From Pseudonocardia petroleophila (GTDB taxonomy: Bacteria > Actinomycetota > Actinomycetes > Mycobacteriales > Pseudonocardiaceae): a stretch of 64,000 nt of DNA. The notes beneath the pieces were generated by a model, which worked only from the letters and a program-made list of their open reading frames with translations, ran no database searches and was not told where the DNA came from. The position numbers and the translations under genes are program-made. The DNA is taken from contig NZ_CP060131.1 of the NCBI RefSeq assembly GCF_014235185.1, positions 5,401,501 to 5,465,500 of the forward strand, in the 5' to 3' direction. This document shows, piece after piece, positions 23,713 to 32,443 of this stretch (positions are counted from its first letter, which is position 1; each line of letters starts with the position of its first letter).

Positions 23713-24145
23713 AACTGAGGCTCAGTTCGCCGAGCAGCGCGCAGCCGTCTACGAGCACCGCGTGCGTGGCCTGAGCTACCGGGCGATCTCCGCCGCGACG
23801 AACATCCCGCTGTCCACGGTGGTCAGCTGGTGCAAGAAGCTGACGGCTGCTCGCGTGCAGGAGTCGCAGGAGGAGCTGCTCGCCTACGAGCTGGAGCGTC
23901 TCGACCTCTGGCAGTCGCGCCTGGAGGCACAGGCCGAGGAGGGCAAGCAGGTCGCGCGGAACACCGAGGTGCTCCTCCGTCTGTCCGAGCGCCGGGCGAA
24001 GCTTCTCGGCATGGACCAGCCGGAGCGCATCGAGGCCACGGTCCACGAGATCACGCAGGAAGACCTGGCCATTGCCGAGCTGGTGCGGGACGCGCAGGCC
24101 GCTGCAGCTCTGGAGGAGCAGCGGATCCGCGACGGGGCCGCGTGA
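23702..24145 (+). CDS. small terminase subunit-like HTH protein
   Basis: A 147-residue protein with an N-terminal helix-turn-helix: RGLSYRAISAATNIPLSTVVSWCKKL (~25-50). Helical oligomerisation segments (ELLAYELERLDLWQSRLEAQ, LLRLSERRAKLLG) follow, with an acidic tail. The ATG at 23702 is chosen because of the excellent ribosome-binding site AAGGAGATGCAC. The position two kilobases upstream of the large terminase and the HTH plus coiled-coil shape fit TerS, which recognises packaging sites. A general DNA-binding regulator is the alternative. Confidence 0.65.
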   Translation: MARRTEAQFAEQRAAVYEHRVRGLSYRAISAATNIPLSTVVSWCKKLTAARVQESQEELLAYELERLDLWQSRLEAQAEEGKQVARNTEVLLRLSERRAKLLGMDQPERIEATVHEITQEDLAIAELVRDAQAAAALEEQRIRDGAA

Positions 24146-24178
24146 TCAGTCGGTGTTCCGGGCTAGCGTCCTGGCACC

Positions 24179-24844
24179 GTGGCGACCGAGTGTTCCGAGC
24201 TCTTAGGCTGCACTCGACCCCACTTCGCCAAGGGCCTGTGTCAGCCCCACTACATCCAGCGGTGGCGGGGCCAGGAGCTTCGTCCGCTGGGCATGCGTCG
24301 TCCCCGGGCACTGTGCACCGCACCGTGCGGCTGCGGTCGGCACGTGGCCGCACACGGCCTCTGCTCGGCCCACCTGAAGCAGGCCATGGCCGGTAGGGAG
24401 CTGACTCCGGTCCGGGTGAACCGGGATATTCACGCCCGCGACGCCGAGGGCCGCAAGGAGTGCGCCACCTGCAGGCAGTGGTGCGAGGTCGGCGAGTACC
24501 GACTGAGCCAGAAGGCCGGTGATGGCCTGACGAGCAACTGCCGGAAGTGCAGCCGGGCGTACACGATCCAGCGCAAGTACGGCATCAGCCCTGCCCGCTA
24601 CGACGAGATGCTCGCCGAGCAAGGCGAGCAATGTGCCATCTGCCGTTGCGTCCCGGTTCCGAACCGGCGAGGCATCACCCTCGTCGTCGACCACGACCAC
24701 AGCTGCTGCCCGGGTGATCGGTCTTGCAATTCCTGCGTCCGGGCGCTCATATGCGTTTCGTGCAACATCGCGCTCGGGGCCGCCGGAGACGATGTTGATC
24801 GCCTCAATTCAATGATTGGCTACCTGAAGGATCACCGTGAGTGA
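24179..24844 (+). CDS. recombination endonuclease VII-like protein with zinc knuckles
   Basis: A 221-residue protein starting at a GTG at 24179. Two N-terminal knuckles (CSELLGCTRPHFAKGLC.PH and CTAPCGCGRHVAAHGLC.AH) resemble those of the 22300 HNH protein. A CATC...CRKC pair follows. The C-terminal domain is typical of endonuclease VII: YDEMLAEQGEQCAICR, VDHDH, CVRALICVSCNIALG. Such enzymes resolve branched DNA before packaging. The shared zinc modules suggest domain exchange between the two nuclease genes. Confidence 0.85.
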   Translation: MATECSELLGCTRPHFAKGLCQPHYIQRWRGQELRPLGMRRPRALCTAPCGCGRHVAAHGLCSAHLKQAMAGRELTPVRVNRDIHARDAEGRKECATCRQWCEVGEYRLSQKAGDGLTSNCRKCSRAYTIQRKYGISPARYDEMLAEQGEQCAICRCVPVPNRRGITLVVDHDHSCCPGDRSCNSCVRALICVSCNIALGAAGDDVDRLNSMIGYLKDHRE

Positions 24845-25067
24845 CTTGTTCGCAGTCGCAGTACCAGGTCAGGACGGATCTACAGATGTGGAGCTGTTCA
24901 CCGAGGCAGGAGACGTGTTGGTCTGCGATGACGCCCAGCTCCTCTTTGCTGCCTTCCCCGAGGGTTTCGTGGTTCGGGTGCCGAACAATCTAGAGCCGGT
25001 AAGAGACTTCACGAGCTGGATCACCGACAGCTCTATTCAGTTCAAGCCCCAGCGCCACGAGGAGTGA
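24837..25067 (+). CDS. hypothetical phage protein (76 aa)
   Basis: A GTG at 24837 lies just inside the endonuclease VII end. It is a small acidic beta-rich protein (LFAVAVPGQDG, VLVCDDAQLLFAAFPEGFVVRVP). It is unrecognised and part of the translationally coupled run of small genes between the nuclease and the large terminase. Confidence 0.5.
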   Translation: MSDLFAVAVPGQDGSTDVELFTEAGDVLVCDDAQLLFAAFPEGFVVRVPNNLEPVRDFTSWITDSSIQFKPQRHEE

Positions 25068-25279
25068 CAGCGGTGATGGAGTCCAACGGTCGGGTCCGAG
25101 CGCAGTTCGCCGGGTGGCTGCGGGCGCAGGAGCCCGAGCCTCTCCGGGTCACGCCGGTCATCCGCATCTACCTGATCCTCAACGGCTGGACGCCGCCCGA
25201 TGCCTCGTGCGAGGAGCTGGTCGCGCTCCGGGAGTTCGTTGCCCGGCACCGGGAGATCGTCGAGGTGTCCAGTGCCTAG
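25064..25279 (+). CDS. hypothetical phage protein (71 aa)
   Basis: A GTG at 25064 (GTGA overlap) or an ATG at 25076. It has mixed helices and strands (AQFAGWLRAQEPEPLRVTPVIRIYLILNGW) with a C-terminal EELVALREFVARHREIV helix. The family is unknown. Confidence 0.5.
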   Translation: MTAVMESNGRVRAQFAGWLRAQEPEPLRVTPVIRIYLILNGWTPPDASCEELVALREFVARHREIVEVSSA

Positions 25280-25448
25280 TGACGAGGCACCCGAGTGGTC
25301 CGATGCAGTGAGGTGCCAGGGCTGCTACGCCGATCTCGTTCCTGCTCACGGGATCTCTGCCTGGCGTGCCGCGTCCGGGACGCTGTTCTGCGACGGGCGC
25401 ATTCCGCACGAGCCGTTGCCAGACGTCGAGGCCTACTACTGTGACTGA
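25272..25448 (+). CDS. small zinc-binding phage protein (58 aa)
   Basis: A GTG at 25272 overlaps the previous stop. Four cysteines (VRCQGCYADL, TLFCDG and the terminal YYCD) are arranged like a zinc ribbon. It is unrecognised, but this kind of small ribbon is common in actinophage early regions. Confidence 0.5.
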   Translation: MPSDEAPEWSDAVRCQGCYADLVPAHGISAWRAASGTLFCDGRIPHEPLPDVEAYYCD

Positions 25449-25650
25449 TCACGTGGGGCCGGCAACTGCAGACGTCACCTGGTGCGTGACGTTCCTCAAC
25501 GGCGACGAGCTCCTGGTGCACGAGGACGTGCAGTGGGCTCGGCTGATTGCCTCGATGGAGCCGGGTCGGCAGTGGATCCAGATCGATGACGACCTCCTCG
25601 TGAACCCCGCGCTGATCGTGCGCGTGCGGCGTCTGCGAGACATCGTCTAA
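25441..25650 (+). CDS. small beta-rich phage protein (69 aa)
   Basis: A GTG at 25441. Short strands VTWCVTFLNGDELLVHEDV, then RQWIQIDDDLLVNPALIVRVRRL, suggest a compact beta-barrel or SH3-like fold. The C-terminal VNP..I..I pattern is like small proteins with a residue-exposed DDG/LxxG loop. The function is unknown. Confidence 0.5.
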   Translation: MTDHVGPATADVTWCVTFLNGDELLVHEDVQWARLIASMEPGRQWIQIDDDLLVNPALIVRVRRLRDIV

Positions 25651-25736
25651 GGCCGTGCACGTGCCCGTCTCAGTTTGCTGAGTGACAACATCGTTGAGCG
25701 TCTGACGCCTCCCCTGCCGTTGCGGAGGCGTCTCGG

Positions 25737-27281
25737 GTGTCAGCCCCTGCAGTAGAAAGTCCCGGTGGCACACGCTTCGACGTGGCCGCCAAGCTGGGCC
25801 GCTACGACGCCGATGCGCTGGTCGCGTCCGCCGACTACCGCCGGGCGGTCACTCGCGCGGACCCGATGATGTTCGCGCTCGTGTACCTGCCGCACCACAT
25901 CCGCAGCGAGGACACCGGATTCACGATCAGCTTCTCGCAGTTCCACCTGGATCTGTTCGAGCAGGCGAAGCAGTGGATGAAGCCGCTGGGTGGCCCGCGC
26001 GAGTCCCGGGACTGCTACGTCGCTCCCCGTAACGCGGGTAAGTCGACGCTTGCGTTCCTGCTGCTGCCGATGTGGGCGGCGGCGCACGGCTGGGTTCGTT
26101 ACCTCGCCGCGTTCGCCGACTCCGCAACGCAGGCAGAGAGCCACCTTATGTCGTTCAAGATGGAGCTGGACGAGAACAAGCTGCTCCGCAACGACTTTCC
26201 CGACCTCTGCTCCCCCGCCCGTCGGCAGTCGGGTGTGTCCCTGGCCGACTCGCAGTCTGTGGTCATGGCCCGGTCCGGGTTCATCTTCGAGGCCCGTGGC
26301 ATCACGTCGTCGATCCTGGGCATGAAGCGCGGCGACGCCCGCCCGGACATGATCCTGCTCGACGACATCGAGCCCAAGGAGGGCCAGTACTCGATCGAGC
26401 AGAAGGCCAAGCGGCTTAAGGCGCTGATCGGCTCGGTCTTTCGGCTGCGCATCACGGCCCGGGTCGTCATCACGGGCACCGTGACGATGCACGGATCGAT
26501 CATCCACGACCTCGTGCGGATGGTCACCGAGCCCGAGCCGCCGGAAACGTGGCCGATTCACCAGAAGATCCGGGTGCACTACTACCCCGCAATTATCACC
26601 GACCCGGAGACGGGCGAAGAGGACTCGTGGTGGCCGGAGTACATGTCCTTCGAGGACTTGTCCTACGACCGACACACCGCCGATTTCAAGATGCACATGA
26701 TGAACCAGCCGGTCGGCGGCGAGGGCGCGTACTGGACCGAGGCGGACTTCCGCTACGGCGAGCCTGAAGGCGTCGTCCGCACCCTGCTGGCCATCGATCC
26801 CAGCATCAGCAATCGGCGCTCCACTCAGGACGAGACCGGTCTGGCCGTCGTCGGCTGGTCGGAGATCGAGAACAAGTGCGTGGTCAAGCATGTCGAAGGC
26901 GTGAAGCTGACCGGCACGGCGCTACGAGATCGGGTGCTGCAGCTGCTCGTGCGCTTCCCGGAGATCCGGGTGCTGCTCGTGGAGAAGAACCAGGGCGGCG
27001 AGTTGTGGCTCGACGTCTTCCACCACATGCCGGACGTCAAGGTGCTGCTGCACTCGGCCACGGAGAAGAAGGAAGTGCGGATCGCGAACGCCGCTCAGAA
27101 CTTCTGGCAGCGCGGCCGGGTCTTCCACGCGAAGCCCCTTCCGGCGTTCGAGGAGCAGGCGGCGGCGTACCCCCGGGTGACGAAGGACGACCTCATCGAC
27201 GCAGCGGTGGCTGGCGTCTCCTACTTCCTCGCACCGGTCAAGAAGGTCAAGTCCAGCGTCCGGGTCCAGTCATACCTGTGA
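25737..27281 (+). CDS. terL: large terminase subunit
   Basis: A 514-residue packaging motor. The ATPase domain has Walker A APRNAGKST (residues ~96-104) and Walker B MILLDDIEP (~205-213), followed by a coupling motif VITGTVT. The RNase H-like nuclease domain opens with LLAIDPSIS (~351) and has LLVEKN and a late DDLIDA acidic motif. It cuts concatemeric DNA and pumps it through the portal. It starts at a GTG at 25737 and is followed 46 bp later by the portal gene, the usual order. Confidence 0.93.
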   Translation: MSAPAVESPGGTRFDVAAKLGRYDADALVASADYRRAVTRADPMMFALVYLPHHIRSEDTGFTISFSQFHLDLFEQAKQWMKPLGGPRESRDCYVAPRNAGKSTLAFLLLPMWAAAHGWVRYLAAFADSATQAESHLMSFKMELDENKLLRNDFPDLCSPARRQSGVSLADSQSVVMARSGFIFEARGITSSILGMKRGDARPDMILLDDIEPKEGQYSIEQKAKRLKALIGSVFRLRITARVVITGTVTMHGSIIHDLVRMVTEPEPPETWPIHQKIRVHYYPAIITDPETGEEDSWWPEYMSFEDLSYDRHTADFKMHMMNQPVGGEGAYWTEADFRYGEPEGVVRTLLAIDPSISNRRSTQDETGLAVVGWSEIENKCVVKHVEGVKLTGTALRDRVLQLLVRFPEIRVLLVEKNQGGELWLDVFHHMPDVKVLLHSATEKKEVRIANAAQNFWQRGRVFHAKPLPAFEEQAAAYPRVTKDDLIDAAVAGVSYFLAPVKKVKSSVRVQSYL

Positions 27282-27327
27282 CCGCCGTGACGAATCACTT
27301 CTACGAAACCATCCGAGGAGTGTCTCT

Positions 27328-28875
27328 GTGATTGACGACCTGCTGCACGGCTGGGCAGAGCTTCAGGACGCGGCTCCCGACTATGCAGAGGCTGAGCGCT
27401 ACTTCTCCGGCGAGGTCGCGGAGTTCTTCGCCTCGCCTCGAATCCGCCAGGCCGTCGCGGCGACCGGGGACCGGTACCGCTTTAACCTCGCCAAGACCCC
27501 GGTGCACGTGATGGCTGACCGGGTCGAGCTGTCCTCGGTTACCGCGCCTGACGACAACCAGTCCTCCGCCGTCATCGAGCAGGTCTGGGACGCCAACGAT
27601 CTCGACGTCCACTACCCGGACCTTTTCCTCAAGGCGTTCACCTACGGCGATGCATACCTGCAGGCGTGGCCGGTCTTGGAGGCCGACGAGGAAGCGGACG
27701 GCGAGCTGTTCATCGCCGGGGTTGAGCTCACGGTGCACAACCCCAAGAACTGCCGGGTCGTCTACGACGTCGAGAACGCCCGGCGTAAGGCGTTCGCCAT
27801 CAAGCGCTGGTGCACCCGGGCAGCCGGGCAGGACGTCTGGCGCGTGGACCTGTACTACGCCGACGCGATCGAGCGCTGGGCCACGAAGCCCGGGTCGTCG
27901 CCCGATCTTCGCGAGGCGTGGGTGCCGTACCTCGAAGACGAGGACGGTCCGGACGACTGGCTGATGGACAACCCGTACGGCGAGATCCCGTTCTTCCACT
28001 ACCGGACCGGTCTCCCGTACGGCGCACCAGAACACAAGGCCGGCTACGGCTGCCAAGACGCGGTCAACAAGATGCTGATTACGCAGCTCACCACCACCGA
28101 CTCGCACGGCTGGCCGCAGCGCTACGCGCTCACCGACGCGGGCGCGGTCGTCGACGACTCCCCCGACACTCAGGTCTGGGACAGCCCGGAGCCGGGTTCC
28201 ATCGTTGACAGCGACCAGCCCCAGCGCGCGGAGCCCGGGTCGCTCATGGACTTCGTCGGCAAGAAGGCCGTCGGTCAGTTCCCGGCAGCAGACCCGTCCG
28301 TCTTCCTGGAGCCCGCCGAGCTCTACATCCGGCTGATGGCGCAGCTGACCACCACGCCGCTGCACTACTTCGACCCCTCGGGCGGCACGCCGTCGGGTGA
28401 GTCCCTCAAGGTCGCCGAGGCGCCGCTGGTGAAGAAGGTGCAGAACCGCCAGGTCATGCTCCGTGGCCCGGTCATGGAGACGTGGTCGTTCGTACTGCGG
28501 CTTGTGGGCCTCTCTCCTGCCCGCATCGACGTCCGGTGGGCGCCGGTCGCCAGCGCCTCGGGAGCGTCGGACTGGGAGGTCGTGGCGGCGAAGCAGGCGG
28601 CAGGCGTTCCGGTTGATCAGACGCTGATCGAGGCGGGCTACCCCTCGGAGACGATCCTGCAGTGGGCCGACGACGGCGATGACAGCTCGGGCATCACGAC
28701 ACAACTCGACTTGATCAAGGCACGAGCCGAGGCGCTTGGTGTGCTGATCCGCTCGGGCGCTGACCCCGAGTCTGCTGCGGCCCGGGTCGGTCTGGCCGGG
28801 CTGACGTTCACCGGCGCTGTCCCGGTCACGTTGCGGGTTCCCGAGGCGGACGCCGCCGGTCTGGAGGACAAGTAG
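27328..28875 (+). CDS. portal protein (SPP1 gp6-like)
   Basis: A 515-residue protein. Early motifs YRFNLAKTPVHVMADRVELS and LFLKAFTYGDAYLQAW, a long stem region, and EPAELYIRLMAQLTTTPLHYFD with GGTPSGESLK are typical of SPP1-type portals, which form the dodecameric DNA channel at one capsid vertex. It starts at a GTG at 27328 with a CGAGGAG ribosome-binding site. No MuF-like minor head protein or capsid protease follows, which is unusual; fibre-like genes lie there instead. Confidence 0.9.
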   Translation: MIDDLLHGWAELQDAAPDYAEAERYFSGEVAEFFASPRIRQAVAATGDRYRFNLAKTPVHVMADRVELSSVTAPDDNQSSAVIEQVWDANDLDVHYPDLFLKAFTYGDAYLQAWPVLEADEEADGELFIAGVELTVHNPKNCRVVYDVENARRKAFAIKRWCTRAAGQDVWRVDLYYADAIERWATKPGSSPDLREAWVPYLEDEDGPDDWLMDNPYGEIPFFHYRTGLPYGAPEHKAGYGCQDAVNKMLITQLTTTDSHGWPQRYALTDAGAVVDDSPDTQVWDSPEPGSIVDSDQPQRAEPGSLMDFVGKKAVGQFPAADPSVFLEPAELYIRLMAQLTTTPLHYFDPSGGTPSGESLKVAEAPLVKKVQNRQVMLRGPVMETWSFVLRLVGLSPARIDVRWAPVASASGASDWEVVAAKQAAGVPVDQTLIEAGYPSETILQWADDGDDSSGITTQLDLIKARAEALGVLIRSGADPESAAARVGLAGLTFTGAVPVTLRVPEADAAGLEDK

Positions 28876-28877
28876 CC

Positions 28878-29246
28878 GTGGCTGCAGGCAAGTGGACTCC
28901 CAACCCGGTGATCGATCGCGGATCGGTATGGCGCACCAACATCCGGTTCACTGACGCGGCCGGTGTCGCCATCCCCATCCAGTCCCCAGGTTGGATGGAC
29001 GTGCGCACCCGTCCCGAACGCAGTGCCTCCCTCGTGGTTCGTCTCGACTCCGCTGGGGACGCAGATGGCCTCGTCAGCTTCGGCCCTGACACGAATCAGG
29101 CAACGCTGTTCCTGTCTGCAGCGTCGACGAGTGACATTGCGCCGGGTGAGTACTACTTCGACCTGTTCGTCTCGAACCAGCAGGGCGAGGCGGAGAGGCT
29201 CGTGTTCGGGATCGTCGAGGTTCGCGGCGAGGTGAGCCTGCCGTGA
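28878..29246 (+). CDS. beta-sandwich head/tail accessory protein (122 aa)
   Basis: Begins three bases after the portal stop. The strands VWRTNIRFTDAAGVAIPI, WMDVRTRPER and GEYYFDLFVSN..GEAERLVFGIVEV resemble the N-terminal module of phage fibre or baseplate proteins (BppU-like). It probably forms one operon with the following collagen-like and fibre proteins. The exact role is unknown; an attachment base for head or tail fibres is a reasonable guess. Confidence 0.6.
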   Translation: MAAGKWTPNPVIDRGSVWRTNIRFTDAAGVAIPIQSPGWMDVRTRPERSASLVVRLDSAGDADGLVSFGPDTNQATLFLSAASTSDIAPGEYYFDLFVSNQQGEAERLVFGIVEVRGEVSLP

Positions 29247-29611
29247 GCGCTCACGTGGTTGTCGAGCAGAGCACCAACTACGTCGAGGTCAGCGACAACG
29301 GCCAGAACGTGCTGGTAGTCGAGGCCGGACCGCAGGTCATTCTCGACCAGGGCCGCCTCGGACCTCCCGGTCCCGCAGGGCCTCCGGGTCCTCCGGGCGA
29401 CTCCGAGGCCACGCTCGCGTTCGTCCACCCACAGGTCGTTCCAGTCCTGACCGTGCAGATCCTGCACGGCCTGGTGTTCCAGCCCGCCGGTGTCATCTGC
29501 ATTGACAGCCAGGGCGACGTTGTCGAGTTCGGAACCATTACTTATCCCCAGGTCGGCGTCGTCGAGCTGACTTTCGGTGTCCCGTTCTCGGGCACTGTTC
29601 GCCTGAGTTAA
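29243..29611 (+). CDS. collagen-like virion protein (122 aa)
   Basis: A GTG at 29243 overlaps the previous stop. An N-terminal beta segment is followed by the collagen triplets GPPGPAGPPGPPG at ~residues 44-56 and a C-terminal beta domain (LHGLVFQPAGVICIDSQGDVVEFG) that would form a trimeric cap. Such short collagen stretches join domains in trimeric fibre proteins. It is likely a structural fibre component. Confidence 0.65.
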   Translation: MSAHVVVEQSTNYVEVSDNGQNVLVVEAGPQVILDQGRLGPPGPAGPPGPPGDSEATLAFVHPQVVPVLTVQILHGLVFQPAGVICIDSQGDVVEFGTITYPQVGVVELTFGVPFSGTVRLS

Positions 29612-29626
29612 GAAGGGCCAAGACCA

Positions 29627-30733
29627 ATGCCAGTCCGTAGGTTCAACACAGACATCGATCTGCTGGGTCTGTTCTCGCTGATTCGCGCCAAGATGGACCC
29701 GGTGTCGTCGGACCCCGCCGGTCTCTCGACGGGCGACGCGGGCCGAGTGTGGTTCAACACCACGACCAGCAAGTTCATGTACTGGAATGGCACGGCGGCG
29801 ATCGACGCCCTGGCCCGGGCGAACCACTCCGGCTCCCAGCTAGCCACGACGATCTCGGACCTCGCGGCCACGGTGAAGGCGTACCGCCTCGACGAGTTCG
29901 CTGCGCCCACCTCTCCGGTGAGCCTGGGTGGTCAGCGGATCACCAACCAGGCCGACCCGACCGGTGCGCAGGACAGCGCAACGAAGAACTACGTCGACAC
30001 CGCGCTCGCGGGCCTCGCCTCCGGGCAGGTACTCAAGGGCGCTGTGCGCGTCGCCGCCACGACGAACGTCAACATCGCGTCCGCACCGTCTTCCGTCGAC
30101 GGCGTGACGCTGGCGGCCTCCGACGTCGTCCTGCTGACCGGGCAGAGCACGGGTTCGCAGAACGGCCCCTACGTCTTCACCTCGGCGGGCGCCGCGCTGA
30201 CCCGGGCCACCAACTGGGACAGCTCCCCGGAGGCGGTCCTGGGCTCGTACTGGATCGTGCGTGAGGGCACGAACGCCGACACGTTCGCGCTGCTGACCAA
30301 CGACAGCGCGATCACGCTGGGCACGACTGCCCTGACGTTCGTGTTCCGTGGTCTGGCCGGGTCGACCTACACCGCCGGGAACGGACTGACGCTGACCGGC
30401 AACGACTTCAACGTCGGCGCGGGCAACGGCATCTCGGTGGCTGCGGACTCCGTGGCGGTGGACCCCGCCGTCGTCGGCCGGAAGATCACGGGCCTGATCC
30501 CGGCTTCGTCGTCGGGCATCTTCTCGATCTCGGGGGCCGTGGTGACTGTGAACCACGGCCTCAACAACGCCTGCCCGGCCGTCGTCGTGCGGTACGGCGC
30601 CACGCCGTTGCTGTCGGGATCCGAGGGCCAGCTGGTCGAGGTCGACAACCAGGCATCGGACGCCAACAACATCGTGATCATGTTGCCGTCAGCTCCGGCC
30701 ACAGGCAACTACAAGATCACTATCGTCGGGTGA
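29627..30733 (+). CDS. fibre-like structural protein 1 (368 aa)
   Basis: Shows the fibre hallmark DSATKNYVDTAL (~residues 118-129), preceded by VWFNTTTSKFMYWNGTA (a reporter-loop motif common in tail fibres). Repeated GNGLTLTGNDFNVGAGNGISV beta-helix-like segments follow, with a C-terminal lectin-like sandwich. It is trimer-forming and probably host-binding or decoration. It sits between portal and scaffold genes rather than with the tail genes, so it may form head fibres. Confidence 0.7.
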   Translation: MPVRRFNTDIDLLGLFSLIRAKMDPVSSDPAGLSTGDAGRVWFNTTTSKFMYWNGTAAIDALARANHSGSQLATTISDLAATVKAYRLDEFAAPTSPVSLGGQRITNQADPTGAQDSATKNYVDTALAGLASGQVLKGAVRVAATTNVNIASAPSSVDGVTLAASDVVLLTGQSTGSQNGPYVFTSAGAALTRATNWDSSPEAVLGSYWIVREGTNADTFALLTNDSAITLGTTALTFVFRGLAGSTYTAGNGLTLTGNDFNVGAGNGISVAADSVAVDPAVVGRKITGLIPASSSGIFSISGAVVTVNHGLNNACPAVVVRYGATPLLSGSEGQLVEVDNQASDANNIVIMLPSAPATGNYKITIVG

Positions 30734-30739
30734 TCGCCG

Positions 30740-31684
30740 GTGCCTCCCCTCGCACGTCGGTTCACGACACCTGTTGAGTTGCCTGCAGACCCTTCCGTCG
30801 CATTGCACGCTGCCACTAAGCAGTATGTCGACGGTCTCGATGCTCTTGGTGAGAAGGTATCTCGCAAAGGAGCAGCTTCTGGGTACGCATCGCTCGACTC
30901 AGTTTCCAAGGTGCCGTCTTCACAGATGCCGTTTGTGGAGAATCCTGTTCGCACCGGCACTGTGTCGGCGAGCCTGACATCTGACGCTGCCGCCACGACC
31001 GGCAATATGGTCGATCTGACCATCACCGGAAACGTAACGGTGAATCCACCCATCAACCCGACCAATCACCAGCAGATGCGCTATCACATGCTGGCGTCAG
31101 GCGCTGATCGAACGGTGACATTCGGGACCGGTTTCATTCCTCTCACCGGCGCACCTATGGCCTATGCAGTTCCCAACGGCCAGATTCTGGTCGCCGTGAT
31201 CGAGTACCAGGTGCTGGGCAGCAGCGGCTACTGGGTGATCGTTAAGTCGGGCGTCACCGGAGCCCCCGACGATGGCCAGTACAGCGGCAGCCGCGCAGGG
31301 ACCCAGCCTGTTGCCGCCGGATGGAACACCCGCGTCACGGTGAGTTTCAACCTCGACGCAACAACAACCGGGCTCGTTACGAAGGCAACAAGCGGAGCAG
31401 GTCACGCGTTTACTCTACTTCGAGCTGGAATCTGGTCAGTCACTTTCACGGCGTTCTGGGCAACGTCAACTACGGGGATGAAGTCTTGCCATATCGCTAC
31501 GGCAAGCACGTTTGAAGCGCCGCAGACTGCTAACGCTGCAGCTACTACAGCTGCCGTAAGCATGACAGCGAGCCTCACCAGGCGATTCTCGTCTGGTGAA
31601 GTCCTGACTCCGCAGGTGTCCTCGGTCAGCGCCGACTCCATTGCTTCGGGTACCCGAATCAACATCTGCTACCTCGGCGCATAG
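30740..31684 (+). CDS. fibre-like structural protein 2 (314 aa)
   Basis: A GTG at 30740. It has HAATKQYVDGLDALGEKVS near the N-terminus (same fibre motif as its neighbour), then a beta-rich shaft with TGNVTVNPPINPTNHQQM and a Thr/Ala-rich C-terminal sandwich. Codon use is noticeably less GC-rich than that of the capsid genes, suggesting recent exchange, as expected for host-range determinants. It is probably a trimeric fibre. Confidence 0.65.
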   Translation: MPPLARRFTTPVELPADPSVALHAATKQYVDGLDALGEKVSRKGAASGYASLDSVSKVPSSQMPFVENPVRTGTVSASLTSDAAATTGNMVDLTITGNVTVNPPINPTNHQQMRYHMLASGADRTVTFGTGFIPLTGAPMAYAVPNGQILVAVIEYQVLGSSGYWVIVKSGVTGAPDDGQYSGSRAGTQPVAAGWNTRVTVSFNLDATTTGLVTKATSGAGHAFTLLRAGIWSVTFTAFWATSTTGMKSCHIATASTFEAPQTANAAATTAAVSMTASLTRRFSSGEVLTPQVSSVSADSIASGTRINICYLGA

Positions 31685-31727
31685 CCGACCGAAGGTTGCT
31701 ATAAAAGTTGGCTCAGAAGGGGTCGAT

Positions 31728-32273
31728 ATGCCGGAGCAGGAGAACAACATCGCAGTCGAGGAGACCGAGGAGAGCGTCGAGCCGGGCGAGGAGTCTGAGG
31801 GCTCCGAGGAAGACTTCACTCCCCCGTCCAGGGACGAGTGGACCAGGCTGGCGAACGCCGCCAAGGTCCGCAAGAAGGAGCGGGACGACGCCCGCCGCGA
31901 GCTGGCCTCGCTGAAGAAGAAGGACGTCGAGGAAGAGAAGCCCGACGAGGCAGCGAAGTGGCGAGAGACCGCAGCGCGTGCGTCCGCAGCCACCGCCCTG
32001 CAGGGTGCCGGGTTCTCCGGGTCGGCGAAGCAGGCACGTCGCCTGACCCGGTTGCTCGACCTGGCCGCCACCGAGCCGGACGACATGGGCGATTTTGACT
32101 TCGAGGACGAGATCGAGGAGTTGAAGTCCGAGTTCCCGCAGTTGTTCTCGGAGAAGAAGCCGTCCGCTGCCAGCACTCGCCGTCCGACCACCGCTGATCG
32201 TGGCGGGAATTCGGATGGGCCGTCTCGCGATATGACCACCGAGCGCATGCTCAAGATGGCCGGGTACCGGTAA
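31728..32273 (+). CDS. capsid scaffolding protein
   Basis: A 181-residue, highly acidic protein (EETEESVEPGEESEGSEED) with a central Lys/Glu/Arg coiled coil and a short basic C-terminal end (TTERMLKMAGYR), the classic scaffold design. Its position directly before the major capsid gene supports this. The ATG at 31728 has an AGAAGGGG ribosome-binding site. No protease gene is present, so the scaffold is likely released rather than cleaved (inference). Confidence 0.8.
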   Translation: MPEQENNIAVEETEESVEPGEESEGSEEDFTPPSRDEWTRLANAAKVRKKERDDARRELASLKKKDVEEEKPDEAAKWRETAARASAATALQGAGFSGSAKQARRLTRLLDLAATEPDDMGDFDFEDEIEELKSEFPQLFSEKKPSAASTRRPTTADRGGNSDGPSRDMTTERMLKMAGYR

Positions 32274-32297
32274 CCGCATCTGGTGTGACGAAGACTG

Positions 32298-32327
32298 ACG
32301 AGGACCGCGCGTGATGCGCTGCCTCGT
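32298..32327 (+). terminator. hairpin after the scaffold gene
   Basis: ACGAGG (32298-32303) pairs with CCTCGT (32322-32327), with inner GCGC/GCGC pairing possible. It lacks a U-tract and may be a weak terminator or an RNA-stability element between scaffold and capsid genes. Confidence 0.4.
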
Positions 32328-32375
32328 TCGTCCGGGTGAGAGCGTGATGCCTCCCCCGACATATGAATAGCTCGA

Positions 32376-32433
32376 CCTCTCGTGATGAGGGTCGACGGTA
32401 GTGCATTTCCGTTAACCCTCATCATTCGAGAGG
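32376..32433 (+). promoter_or_regulatory. long stem-loop covering the capsid ribosome-binding site
   Basis: The left arm CCTCTCGTGATGAGGGT (32376-32392) is complementary to the right arm 32415-32433 apart from a 2-nt bulge. The right arm runs into AGGAAG, the ribosome-binding site of the capsid GTG at 32444. The left arm can instead fold on itself (TCGACC 32372-32377 with GGTCGA 32390-32395), so two exclusive structures exist. Confidence 0.6.
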
Positions 32434-32443
32434 AAGTGTTCCC

